DNA of 64,000 bases. Origin: Actinomadura chibensis NBRC 106107 (GTDB lineage: Bacteria > Actinomycetota > Actinomycetes > Streptosporangiales > Streptosporangiaceae). Below, in pieces: positions 34,599-43,400 of this stretch; positions within the stretch are counted from its first letter, which is position 1; the number at the start of each line of letters is the position of its first letter. Location of the stretch: positions 157,888 to 221,887 of the forward strand of contig NZ_BCQP01000024.1 of assembly GCF_001552135.1 (NCBI RefSeq), read 5' to 3'. The notes below the pieces were generated by a model. That model had not been told where the DNA came from. It did no database searches and worked only from the letters and a program-made list of their open reading frames with translations. A program made the translations under genes and the position numbers.

Positions 34599-35807
34599 TT
34601 GCCTGCCCTCAGTTCGACGCGCCTTGGCGCGGAATTCACCAAACTCTGGGCCGCCTCGGCGGTCTCCAACGTCGGCGACGGCGTCACGCTCGTGGCCGGT
34701 CCGCTGCTCGCCGCCACCCTGACCCGCGACCCGGCCCTGGTCGCGGGCGCCGCCTTCGTCCAGGCCCTCCCCTGGCTCCTGTTCTCCCTGGTCAGCGGCG
34801 CCCATGTGGACCGGGTCGACCGGCAACGGCTGATCTTCGCGGTCAATGTGGCGCGCGGTGCGACGCTCGCCTGCCTGACCGCGATGATCGCGACCGGAGT
34901 GGTGACCATCCCGCTGCTCTACGCGGTGTTCTTCCTGCTCGGCACCGGCGAGACGCTGGCCGACACGGCGTCGGTCGCCCGGCTGCCCACCCTCGTCCCG
35001 CCCGAACGGCTGGCGTCGGCGAACGCGCTGCTGATGGCCACCTTCACGGTCGGCAACCAGTTCCTCTCCAAACCGCTGGGCGCGGCGTTGTTCGCCATGG
35101 CCGCCGCCATTCCGTTCGGGTTCAACGCCGTCACGTTCGTCGTCGCGGCGCTTTTGGTGGCGTCGACGCGCCCAGTGCCCGTCGAACCCGTCGAGCGGAC
35201 GCGGCGCGCGCTGCGCACCGAAATCGCCGAAGGGGTGCGATTTCTGTGGTCGCACCAATTGCTGCGCTCGCTGGCGGTCGCCATGGGAGTGGCGAACCTG
35301 GCGTTCTGCGGCGCGTTCTCGGTCTTCGTCCTCTACGCCGAGGAGCGCCTCGGGCTCTCCCCCGTCGGATACGGATTCCTGCTCACCACGTTCGGAATCG
35401 GGGGCCTGGTCGGAACCGCCCTCGCGGAGCGCCTGCGGCGACGCCTCGGCGCGGCCGCGCTGCTGCGGGCAGGGCTGATCCTCGAAGCGGCGACCCATCT
35501 GACCCTCGCGCTCACCACGCGGGCGTGGATCGCGGCCGCCATTCTCGTGGTCTTCGGGATTCACACGATGGTGTGGGGCGTGATCTCCGCCACCGTCCGG
35601 CAGCGGGCGACCCCCAACCACCTGCTCGGACGGGTCACCAGCGCCTATTCGCTGCTCGACGCCTCCGGCGCCGCGACCGGCATGCTGCTGGGCGGACTCG
35701 CGGCGCGGGCCGTCACCATCACCACCCCGTTCTGGCTCGCCGCCGCGCTGGCCGCCGTGGTGGTCGTGGCGTCCTGGCGGGCGTTGGGAAGCGCCTCCGC
35801 CGCCTGA
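34599..35807 (+). CDS. MFS transporter (12-TM, MdtH/enterobactin-exporter-like)
   Basis: A 402-residue major-facilitator protein with about 12 hydrophobic segments. Signatures: FTKLWAASAVSNVGDGVTLVAGPLLAA (TM1), FSLVSGAHVDRVDRQRLIF (loop 2-3, motif A), FFLLGTGETLADTASVARLPTLVPPERLASANALLMATFTVGNQFLSKPLG. Close to MFS_3/MFS_1 exporters of antibiotics or siderophores. TTG start at 34599 follows GAGGAG at seven bases; no better in-frame ATG precedes the first TM. Substrate unknown. Confidence 0.88.
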   Translation: MPALSSTRLGAEFTKLWAASAVSNVGDGVTLVAGPLLAATLTRDPALVAGAAFVQALPWLLFSLVSGAHVDRVDRQRLIFAVNVARGATLACLTAMIATGVVTIPLLYAVFFLLGTGETLADTASVARLPTLVPPERLASANALLMATFTVGNQFLSKPLGAALFAMAAAIPFGFNAVTFVVAALLVASTRPVPVEPVERTRRALRTEIAEGVRFLWSHQLLRSLAVAMGVANLAFCGAFSVFVLYAEERLGLSPVGYGFLLTTFGIGGLVGTALAERLRRRLGAAALLRAGLILEAATHLTLALTTRAWIAAAILVVFGIHTMVWGVISATVRQRATPNHLLGRVTSAYSLLDASGAATGMLLGGLAARAVTITTPFWLAAALAAVVVVASWRALGSASAA

Positions 35808-35842
35808 ACATCTGGTATCTGTCGTCCCGGAGGGGATTTGGC

Positions 35843-36739
35843 GTGACCTATGTAGAAATACCTTTCACCGAGTCCATTCGCACTGCGGTTCAGGACGGGT
35901 GGGGCCGGGAGGCCGAAGGCCCTGCCGAGCGACTGCATGGCGGGGAGGAGTCGGCCGCCTACCGGATCGGGGATCTGGTGGTGCGGGTCGGCCCCGAATG
36001 GCGGAGCACGGCCGTGGCGGAATGGTGCCACGCGGTCGCGGCACACGCCGCGTCCGCCGTTCCCGAAGCCGTGGCCCCATTGCGGACGCGGTCGGGTGCC
36101 ACGATCGTTCGCGTCGATGGACGTCCCGTATCGCTGTGGCGGTACGTCGCGGGCGAATGGCCGGACGACAGCGATCCCCGAATGCGGGCCCAGGCCGCGC
36201 GGACGCTCGCGCGCCTGCATCGCGCGCTGGCCTCCTACCGCCCTCCCCCACGCCCGGAGATAGCGTTCGCCGAAATCGGCCTGAACGGCGACCCGTCCGA
36301 GGAAGTCCCCTACCTCGCCGACCCGGAACTGGACCGCTGGCTGGCCGACTACGCCGAACGCAATCCCACCCGCCAGGTGTTGCACGGCGACTTCTACGCG
36401 GGCAACACCCTCGCCCGCGACGGCCGCCTGGTAGCCGTCCTGGACTGGGACGAGGTCTTCATCGGACCGCCGGAGCTGGAGGTCGCGTCGGCCGCACTCG
36501 AATGGTCGGACGAATTCGGCGACGCCGAACGCGAGCGCCGCCGTTTCATCGCGGACTACCACCAGGCGGGCGGCACCGCCGGACCCATCGACGACCGGAC
36601 CGCCGCCCAGCTCGTCCGCCACAAGCTGCGCCGCGAGGCCGCCTACTTCGAGCTCGCCCGCCAACGCGGAACCGAATTCGACCAGGACGACATCGACTAC
36701 CACGAACGCCGGGTAGCAGCGTTCTTCCAACTGAAATGA
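35843..36739 (+). CDS. Aminoglycoside-phosphotransferase-family kinase
   Basis: A 298-residue APH/ChoK-like kinase. Conserved catalytic block QVLHGDFYAGNTLARDGRLVAVLDWDEVFIGPPELEV (Brenner HGDxxxxN motif, DFG-equivalent LDWD), N-lobe HGGEESAAYRIGDLVVRVGPEWRS and WRYVAGEWPD hinge. Family includes homoserine, macrolide and aminoglycoside kinases; which one is not readable. GTG start 35843 with GGAGGGG upstream, 35 bases after the MFS stop, so possibly co-transcribed with the exporter, which would fit a self-resistance pair. Confidence 0.85.
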   Translation: MTYVEIPFTESIRTAVQDGWGREAEGPAERLHGGEESAAYRIGDLVVRVGPEWRSTAVAEWCHAVAAHAASAVPEAVAPLRTRSGATIVRVDGRPVSLWRYVAGEWPDDSDPRMRAQAARTLARLHRALASYRPPPRPEIAFAEIGLNGDPSEEVPYLADPELDRWLADYAERNPTRQVLHGDFYAGNTLARDGRLVAVLDWDEVFIGPPELEVASAALEWSDEFGDAERERRRFIADYHQAGGTAGPIDDRTAAQLVRHKLRREAAYFELARQRGTEFDQDDIDYHERRVAAFFQLK

Positions 36740-36794
36740 CCTCCCGCGGCTCGGTCCGAAGCCATACGCTGGGGCGATCCCTGGGAGGTCGTGG

Positions 36795-37277
36795 ATGATG
36801 GACCGGCTGTACGAACGTTCCAGCAGGCGATGCGAGCCGGACACACTCGATCCGGCGGTGCGGAACGCGCTCGCCGAGCACGGCGAGGCACATCAACTCG
36901 GCGACGTGGCGACGGCCGCGCGGCTCTGCTGCGTGACGCGCAGCGTCCGGCTGAAGCGGCCAGGGCTGCTGGCACGGCTGACGAAGTCGGGCGACCCCGA
37001 CACCGAGCACACGACGATCGCCCTCCTCCTGCCGCGCTACCTGGTGGTGGCCGTGACCGGTGCCCAGCGCGGAATCCACGTCCGCTCGATCCGCCTGGAG
37101 GACGTGAGCCTCGACCCACCACTGCCCGCAAGCCTGGACACCGGAATCTCCGCCACCGGCCCATGGTCGGGGGTGCCGGAACACTCGTCCTTCCACATCG
37201 CCCTAGGCGACGACCCAGACGGCAAAACCTTCCTCACCGAACTGCGCACCGCCATCACCCAGGCAAAGACCGCCTGA
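36795..37277 (+). CDS. Hypothetical protein, 160 residues
   Basis: No family recognised. Real by codon usage and a good GGGAGG ribosome site upstream of adjacent ATGs (36795 and 36798). Alternating strands in the middle (HTTIALLLPRYLVVAVTGAQRGIHVRSIRLEDVSL) and a C-terminal helix resemble a PH-like fold, but this is only shape. Convergent with DUF397, with a shared hairpin terminator after the stop. Confidence 0.6.
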   Translation: MMDRLYERSSRRCEPDTLDPAVRNALAEHGEAHQLGDVATAARLCCVTRSVRLKRPGLLARLTKSGDPDTEHTTIALLLPRYLVVAVTGAQRGIHVRSIRLEDVSLDPPLPASLDTGISATGPWSGVPEHSSFHIALGDDPDGKTFLTELRTAITQAKTA

Positions 37278-37290
37278 CCCGGAAAAAGGG

Positions 37291-37316
37291 GGGACGACCG
37301 CAAGCGCGGCCGTCCC
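37291..37316. terminator. Bidirectional terminator
   Basis: GGGACGACCGC at 37291-37301 pairs with GCGGCCGTCCC at 37306-37316 (one A-C mismatch), loop AAGC. Between convergent genes. Confidence 0.7.
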
Positions 37317-37330
37317 TCAGGAGTCTGTGG

Positions 37331-37546
37331 TCAGGGAGTTAGATCGAGCAAGCCGTCCTTGATGTTGGTGAGGAGGGCTGCCCAGGCGGACGGCGCCACG
37401 GACAGCATCGGCCCGTCCGCATCCTTGGAGTCACGCAACGCGACGCCTTGGTCTACCAGAGCGGCCACCTCAACACACTCGGTTCCACCGCTCCCACTGT
37501 GGCTACTTTTGCGCCATGAGCATCGGACATATTGCTGGCTTGTCAT
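37331..37546 (-). CDS. DUF397-domain small protein
   Basis: A 71-residue DUF397 protein: CSWRKSSHSGSGGTECVEVAAL is the family core, followed by VALRDSKDADGPMLSVAPSAWAALLTNIKDG. DUF397 genes partner XRE (DUF5753) regulators and HATPase proteins in actinomycete developmental and secondary-metabolism loci of the WhiJ/AbaA type. Its ATG overlaps the XRE stop as ATGA. The XRE-DUF397 pair is one operon; the HATPase gene is divergent. Confidence 0.92.
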   Translation of the reverse strand: MTSQQYVRCSWRKSSHSGSGGTECVEVAALVDQGVALRDSKDADGPMLSVAPSAWAALLTNIKDGLLDLTP

Positions 37547-38391
37547 AGCTCCGACACTAGCCGTTCGATCAAGGAACGGGAGTCTGATGGCGACAACGCG
37601 GCAGCCCTCTGATGGTTGAAGACCACGTCGTAGCTGGCAATCTCATCGCTGTCTTCCAGGTACCAACCGGTCCTGAGGTTCTCGACCAAGACTACAGATA
37701 GGTCGTTAGTCGTCAGCATGGTAAAAGAGCCATTGATGCCAGCATGGCCGCCAACGATGAAGGGCAAAATCTGAAGGGTCAGGTTCGGCAGCATCGAGAG
37801 TTCGTTTAGCCGTATGAGCTGCTCTCTCATCACCTCGGTCCCTCCAAAACACTGACGGAGCGCCCCCTCGCTCACGACGGCCCACATACGCGGTGCTTTC
37901 TCCTCGAAGAGGACTTGCTGACGCCGCATGCGGATCTCGACAAGGCCGTCGAAGTCAGGCGTCCCCTTGTTAGTCACGTCGCATGCGATGACCGCGCGAG
38001 CGTACTGCTTCGTCTGCAGGAGCCCTGGAATCAGATGAAGTTGAGAAGACCTGATTACTGTGGCCTCGGCCTCCAGAGAGATGTAGTCGAGAGTTGAAGG
38101 GGAGAGCTTGCCCTCGTAGCGCAGCCACCATCCCTTCTTCTTTGAGTCGCGGGCGAGTTCGTACAGGGCGCTGCGCTGGTCGGCGTCGGTGAGTTGGTAG
38201 CGGTCGAGCATGTGCTCCAGGGCGGGGCGGCGGATTCCGCGTTTGCCGGTCTCCAGCTTGCTGAGCGAGGACGGGGTCCGGTTCAGCAGGCGGGCGGCCT
38301 TCTGGAGGGTGAGGTCGCGGCTCTCCCGCAGCTCGCGCAGCATCGCTCCGAGCTTGCGGCTTCGCATGGTCGGGCGCTGCGGGTCATCCAT
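37543..38391 (-). CDS. XRE-family regulator with DUF5753 domain (WhiJ-like)
   Basis: A 282-residue regulator. N-terminal helix-turn-helix: SRKLGAMLRELRESRDLTLQKAARLLNRTPSSLSKLETGKRGIRRPALEHMLDRY. DUF5753 effector domain follows: SLEAEATVIRSSQLHLIPGLLQTKQYARAVI, MRRQQVLFEEKAPRMWAVVSEGALRQCFGG, LPNLTLQILPFIVGGHAGINGSFTML, VVLVENLRTGWYLEDSDEI. Start ATG 38391 (VDDPQ frame), 189 bases from the divergent HATPase gene; paired palindromes sit in between. AT-richer than neighbours. Confidence 0.92.
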   Translation of the reverse strand: MDDPQRPTMRSRKLGAMLRELRESRDLTLQKAARLLNRTPSSLSKLETGKRGIRRPALEHMLDRYQLTDADQRSALYELARDSKKKGWWLRYEGKLSPSTLDYISLEAEATVIRSSQLHLIPGLLQTKQYARAVIACDVTNKGTPDFDGLVEIRMRRQQVLFEEKAPRMWAVVSEGALRQCFGGTEVMREQLIRLNELSMLPNLTLQILPFIVGGHAGINGSFTMLTTNDLSVVLVENLRTGWYLEDSDEIASYDVVFNHQRAAALSPSDSRSLIERLVSEL

Positions 38392-38451
38392 GACGTAATC
38401 ATGACCTGACGATGAGTAATCAGTGAAGGTGACGGGCCGGGTTGGCCAAAG

Positions 38452-38478
38452 TGACTCAGTCAAAAGTGACTGAGTCAC
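38452..38478. promoter_or_regulatory. Paired palindromes between XRE and HATPase genes
   Basis: TGACTCAGTCA at 38452-38462 and GTGACTGAGTCAC at 38466-38478, both perfect odd-centred palindromes with centres 15 bp apart. Likely binding site of the XRE regulator controlling both divergent promoters (inferred from position). Confidence 0.7.
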
Positions 38479-38579
38479 ATGTGCCCGGGGACCTCGGGAC
38501 GACGGAGGCGAACGCATCACTGGGCAGGGCGCGGCCAGCCCATTCTTTTCGGCGATGGTGACCCGGAAGGAGTGGACTG

Positions 38580-38975
38580 GTGACGGTGCCGACCCTGAAG
38601 TTCGACGCGCTTCTGCTGCCGGGGATGGATCGGGCGGCCGGGCACGCGCGGCAATGGCTCCGGGACGTCCTGGGCGACCACCCCGCGCTGGACGACGCCG
38701 CGGTCTGCATGAGCGAGTTGGTGACCAACGCGTTGCGGCACACGGACTCCGGGCCGGACGGGCAGATCCGGGTGGAGGTGGGCCACTCGGAGCGGGTGGT
38801 CCGGGTGGAGGTCGTGGACGACGGCGGCGGCGCGTCCGTCCCGCATCTGGCACTGGTGGGCGAGACGGCGGTGTGCGGGCGGGGCCTGCTGCTCGTCTCG
38901 TTCCTGACGGCGGACTGGGGCGTGGAGCGACGCGGAAAGGGTCACGCCGTGTGGTTCGAGATCCATTCACGTTGA
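38580..38975 (+). CDS. HATPase (RsbW/AbaA-like) ATP-binding protein
   Basis: A 131-residue GHKL ATPase without a receiver or HisKA. N-box [15 protein letters not shown]1 box VEVVDDGGGASVP, G2 GRGLLLVSFLTADWGVERRGKGHAVWFEI. Such proteins act as anti-sigma-like serine kinases or as regulators in WhiJ/AbaA clusters. GTG start 38580 with AAGGAG eight bases upstream. Divergent from the XRE-DUF397 operon, sharing the palindrome region. Partner sigma factor or antagonist not visible here. Confidence 0.88.
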   Translation: MTVPTLKFDALLLPGMDRAAGHARQWLRDVLGDHPALDDAAVCMSELVTNALRHTDSGPDGQIRVEVGHSERVVRVEVVDDGGGASVPHLALVGETAVCGRGLLLVSFLTADWGVERRGKGHAVWFEIHSR

Positions 38976-38980
38976 GTGCG

Positions 38981-39781
38981 TCAAATGCGGGTGGGCTCCA
39001 TTCCGGCGAGCATTTGGCGGAATATCAGTTCGTCCCGCCCCATATGGGACGGTGCGTCCCGCGCGTCGGCGAGCGTGTCGAAGACCGCCTCGACTCGGAA
39101 ATGCGCGGGCGTCAGGTGCGAGCCCAGGACGACGGGCGGGTCGACGTCCCGCAGCCACGCCAGGCCGGACAGGTACGCGTCGCGGTCCATGTCGGCCGGT
39201 CGCGGGGTGTCGGCGGCCGTCCAGAGGCGCTCGCCCGCGACCCGGTCGTCGTCCGGGACGGCGGCGACGTCCTCGCTCTGGACGAGGTCGCCGGACGTCA
39301 TCGGCGCGCCGAAGCAGTCGGAGCCGAAGCAGGCCCCGGTCAGCTCGTCGATGAGCCCGGTCGTCGCGGGGTTGTCGCGGAGGGGCGGCCGGAACGCCAT
39401 GAGCCGCCGGTCTCCCACGTCCAGCCGCTCACCGGGATTCAGCACGAACACCCTCTCGCGTGGCACGCGATGCTCCAGCGACAGCAACCCGAGGCCAGGG
39501 CGAGTCGTCACGAGGAGCGCGTCCTGTGCGGTGGCCAGGATCTCGAAGACGCTGCCCGTGTGGTCGGGGTGCGTGAGGTAGACCCAACGGAGGTCGTCGG
39601 GTTCGACCAGCGACCACAGCTCGTCCAGGAAATCCGGGCTGGACGCGCGGAGTCCGGTGTCGATGAGCACCGGTTCCTGGGCGAACACGACGTAGGCGTT
39701 GACCGGCAGAAACCCCAGGCCGGGTATCGCGATGGCGTCCGTCAGCTCGGCGATGTCCGGCGCGGGACGAGAGATGTGCAT
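38981..39781 (-). CDS. MBL-fold metallohydrolase
   Basis: A 266-residue metallo-beta-lactamase-fold protein. IDTGLRASSPDFLDELWSLV, VYLTHPDHTGSVFEIL (the HxHxDH motif reduced to H-P-D-H), LVTTRPGLGLLSLEH, and a C-terminal VVLGSHLTPAHFRVEAV carrying later metal-ligand histidines. The first His of HxHxDH is missing, which may weaken or change metal binding. It resembles the flavodiiron/ODP-like MBL group more than hydrolases. Convergent with the HATPase gene (six bases apart). Confidence 0.8.
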   Translation of the reverse strand: MHISRPAPDIAELTDAIAIPGLGFLPVNAYVVFAQEPVLIDTGLRASSPDFLDELWSLVEPDDLRWVYLTHPDHTGSVFEILATAQDALLVTTRPGLGLLSLEHRVPRERVFVLNPGERLDVGDRRLMAFRPPLRDNPATTGLIDELTGACFGSDCFGAPMTSGDLVQSEDVAAVPDDDRVAGERLWTAADTPRPADMDRDAYLSGLAWLRDVDPPVVLGSHLTPAHFRVEAVFDTLADARDAPSHMGRDELIFRQMLAGMEPTRI

Positions 39782-39967
39782 GATGTCCCCAAGAGTCGCT
39801 TTAGAGACATATGCACCCCTTGGGGCCGCGTACCCTCACGCCCCGTCCAACACCCCGCAAAGAATCTCCAACCGCCGATATCCACCCCCGCGATGACGGG
39901 TCATCCCTGCGTGCAGGAGAGGATGGAGCCAGATCCACCTTCTTCCGTCGTTGAGGAGCCGACCTCT

Positions 39968-40315
39968 ATGTCCATCCGCAGGGTCATGCCCGATATCCGT
40001 TCAGAGGCCATGGAGGAGAGCCGCGACTTCTACGGCCTCCTCGGGTTCGAGGAGGTCATGAACCTCGACTGGGTCATGACGCTCGCCTCACCCTCCAACC
40101 CCACCGCGCAGGTCACCTTCATGACCCACGACGAGACTGCTCCCGTCGTGCCCGACATGAGCGTGGAGGTCGAGGACGTTGACGCGGTCTGGGCACTGAT
40201 GCAGGAGCGCGGCGCGGAGATCGTCCACCCCTTGCAGGAGGAGGAGTGGGGAGTGCGACGCTTCTTCGTCCGCGACCCCAACGGCCGCGTGGTCAACATC
40301 CTCACCCACCTCTGA
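39968..40315 (+). CDS. VOC-family protein
   Basis: A 115-residue vicinal-oxygen-chelate protein: SIRRVMPDIRSEAMEESRDFYGLLGFEEVMNLDWVMTLASPSNPTAQVTFM, then VSVEVEDVDAVWALMQERGAEIVHPLQEEEWGVRRFFVRDPNGRVVNILTH, with the terminal metal-region pattern DPNGRVVNI. It is unlike the metal-binding extradiol enzymes (first metal His absent), so perhaps a binding protein such as bleomycin-resistance type. ATG 39968. Not obviously part of an operon; NACHT gene follows 125 bases later. Confidence 0.8.
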   Translation: MSIRRVMPDIRSEAMEESRDFYGLLGFEEVMNLDWVMTLASPSNPTAQVTFMTHDETAPVVPDMSVEVEDVDAVWALMQERGAEIVHPLQEEEWGVRRFFVRDPNGRVVNILTHL

Positions 40316-40410
40316 CCGCTCACGGGTTACGCCCATGCGTCGTCCACCATTCCGGACGATCGGAAAATACCCCTTAGTCATTGGTTGCGCACGTTCCGCC
40401 TTGCTCTCGA

Positions 40411-40416
40411 CATAAT
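40411..40416 (+). promoter_or_regulatory. -10 box for the NACHT gene
   Basis: CATAAT, one mismatch from TATAAT, in an AT-richer patch; a -35-like TTGCGC lies 20 bases upstream (40385). Transcription would begin near 40423, which leaves a leader long enough for GTG 40441 but not for ATG 40429. Confidence 0.45.
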
Positions 40417-40440
40417 GGCTCCCGGCGAATGGGGGGTCTG

Positions 40441-43400
40441 GTGTCCGTCGAGGTGGCCGCGATACGGGTGGGCGGATCGGTGGCGCAGTTGGCCGTCGGA
40501 CGGTGGCTCGCCGGGCGTTCGGGGAGGGACGCCGCAGGCAAGGACCTGGTCGAATTGATCAAGACCGGGTTCCCGGACGAGATCAGGCGGCGCGACGCAC
40601 AGCGTCAACTGGAGGGGATCGCCGATTCGGTCGCCAAGCGGATATTGACCTTCGTCCCGCACGAGTTCCGCGGCCTCACCGACGGCGATCGCATAGCCGT
40701 CCTGCACGAGGTGACGCGGACATTGGAGACCGCAGACCTTTCAGACGAGGCCTTCTTCGCGGCCGATGCCGACGCGGTGAAACTGGCACGCCGCCTGCGC
40801 TCGCGGCTCCCCGCGCGCCGGGCCGAATTCGAGTTGGGCGAGGCCGGGGCACGCCTTTATGAGGTCACGCTCGACGAGTGCTGCGATTGCCTGGCCCGGA
40901 TCATCGTCCATCTCCCGCAGTTCGGGCCGCGCGCCTCGGTCGAGATGCTCGGCCGCCTGAGCGCGGTGTCCGAGCAGGTGGGAGCCATCCTGGCACGACT
41001 CCCCGTGCGAACTCTGGACGCTCCGGAAGGCGAATCCGAGGACGACGAGTTCACCCGTCGCTATCTGGCGTCGATCAGCGAGTCGCTCGACACACTGGAG
41101 TTGTTCGGTGTGCGGTTCGAGCGCTTCACTCGTCCGCAGACGACTTTGAGCGTCGCGTACATAAGCCTGAACGTGTCCGAGGAAGGCCGACGCGACCGCC
41201 GCCACCTGGCCCCACAGGCCGTTCCGGTCAGCGATTGGCGGGACGAAGTCAGAACGGGGACCGTCCGGGTCGAGGCGGCGCTGAGCAACCAGCGTCTGAT
41301 GCTGCTGCGCGGAGAGGCGGGGAGCGGCAAGAGCACGCTCCTGCGCTGGCTCGCCATCACGGCGGCACGTGGTTCGTTCAACGGGCCGTTGAGTGAGTGG
41401 AACGGGTGCGTTCCGTTCATCATCAAGCTGCGCAGCCACGCGGGCGGGCCATTGCCCCGTCCGGAGGACTTCCTCGATGACGTCGCCGGGAACCTCGCGG
41501 GCCTGATGCCGCGCGGGTGGGTGCACCGGCGCCTGACGTCCGGACGTGCGCTCCTCCTGGTGGACGGCGTCGACGAGGTGACGAGCGCCCAGCGTCAGAC
41601 GGTCCGGCAATGGCTGAAGGCGATCGTCACCGAATTCCGCGACATTCGCATCGTCGTCACGTCCCGTCCGGCGGCGGCGGGTTCCGACTGGCTGCGCGCC
41701 GAAGGATTCGGGACGGCCTTCCTCGAACAGCTCTCCCCGGCGGACTTGCGGACGCTCGTCCAGCATTGGCACAACGCCGTCCGCGATTGCCCCGACCTGC
41801 CATGCGCGCTGGAACGCATCCCCTCATACGAGGCGCGGCTACTGGCGAGGTTCGAGGCGGCCCCGCACCTGCGGACGCTTGCCTCCAGCCCATTGCTGGC
41901 CGCCATGCTGTGCGCCCTCAACCTCGACCGCGAAGCACTCCCCCGCAACCGCATGGGCCTTTATGCGGCCGCCCTGGAAATGCTCCTCGAAACGCGTGAC
42001 ACGAAGCGCGGCATCCCGAGCGTCCTCGAACGTGAGCAGAAGATCCGCATCCTCCAGGACATCGCCTGGCACCTCTCGGCCAGCGCCCGCGTCGAACTCC
42101 CCAAGTCGTTGGTCGAGCGGCTGGTAGACCAGCGATTGGCGTCAATGCCCCGGCTCCACGCTCGTGCGGACGCCGTCTTGGACGAACTGCTCCAGCGCAG
42201 CGGCATCCTGCGTGAACCGGTTCCGGGACGCATCGACTTCGTGCACCGGACCGTCCAGGAATACCTCACCGCCAAGCAGGCCGCCGACATCGGCGACATG
42301 GACCTGCTCGTGAAGAGCGCGCATCGCGACACCTGGCGCGAGACGGTGATCATGGCCGCCGGACACGCCAACGAGCCGCTACGACGCGAACTCCTCACCG
42401 GCATCCTGACGCGCGCCCATTCCGAGAAGCGGCGCACCCGGGTCTTGAAACTCGTCGCGATCGCCTGCCTTGAGACGCTTCCGTCCGTCCCGGAGGATCT
42501 CCGCCGGGACCTCGACCGCTGCCTCGATGACCTCATTCCGCCTCGCAGCGAAGCCTCGGCCCGCTCGCTCGCCACCGCGGGCGAACCCGTGCTCGCCCGC
42601 CTCCCGGAGAACCTGACGGGTCTCAGCGCGGCGGCAGCGGCGGCAACGGTGCAGGCGGCCTGGCTGATCAACGGGTCGGCCGCTCTGGAGGTCCTGGCGC
42701 GCTATGCGTCCGATCCTCGAGAGAGCGTGCGAGCTGAACTGGTCAAGGCGTGGAACTACTTCGACGCGGACGAGTTCGCCAAGCGCGTCCTCGCGCGGCT
42801 CCCCGCGGGCGCCGATCTGCACATATCGAAGCCGCACCAGGTGAGAGCGATCGGCGAGGTGTCGCCGCTCTCAAAACTATCCGTCTACGTGAAGCGGATC
42901 GACGACTTCGGTTTCCTCGAACGCCACGCGGCTACGTTGGTGGGGCTGGCCCTCCTGGCGCACCAGCCGCCGCAGGATCTTTCTCTTCTTCCGCCGCTCC
43001 CTGCTCTGAAGAGCATCCAACTGGACTTCCCCCGTCTCAGCGATCTCGGCTTCCTGGACGCACTGCCGCGGCTCAAGGAAATCTGGCTTTTAGAGTGCAA
43101 CGCGGTCACCGATTTTGCCCCCTTGAAGCGACAGACAGAGCTGTCCAGCCTGTGGCTTCATAACTGCGTCCATCTCACACGCCTCGACGCGCTGCCTCCC
43201 CTGAGCGCCCTTCATCGGCTGGCAGTATCCCGCTCACGGCTGGTCGACGGGTTGGAGGGGATCTGCCAGGCAGCTCCGGGCCTTAAGAGTCTGAGCGCGA
43301 CCCAGTGCGACTGGCTTAACGACCTGCAACCGCTCAGGAGCTTGCCGCTGACGGAGCTCCACATGGGTGGTTGCAAGAATGTCCGGGATCTCGGCCCCCT

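Noticed and set aside
40381..40440. Earlier start for the NACHT protein at TTG 40381 or ATG 40429
   Set aside because: The -10 box lies at 40411 and no ribosome site precedes either codon.
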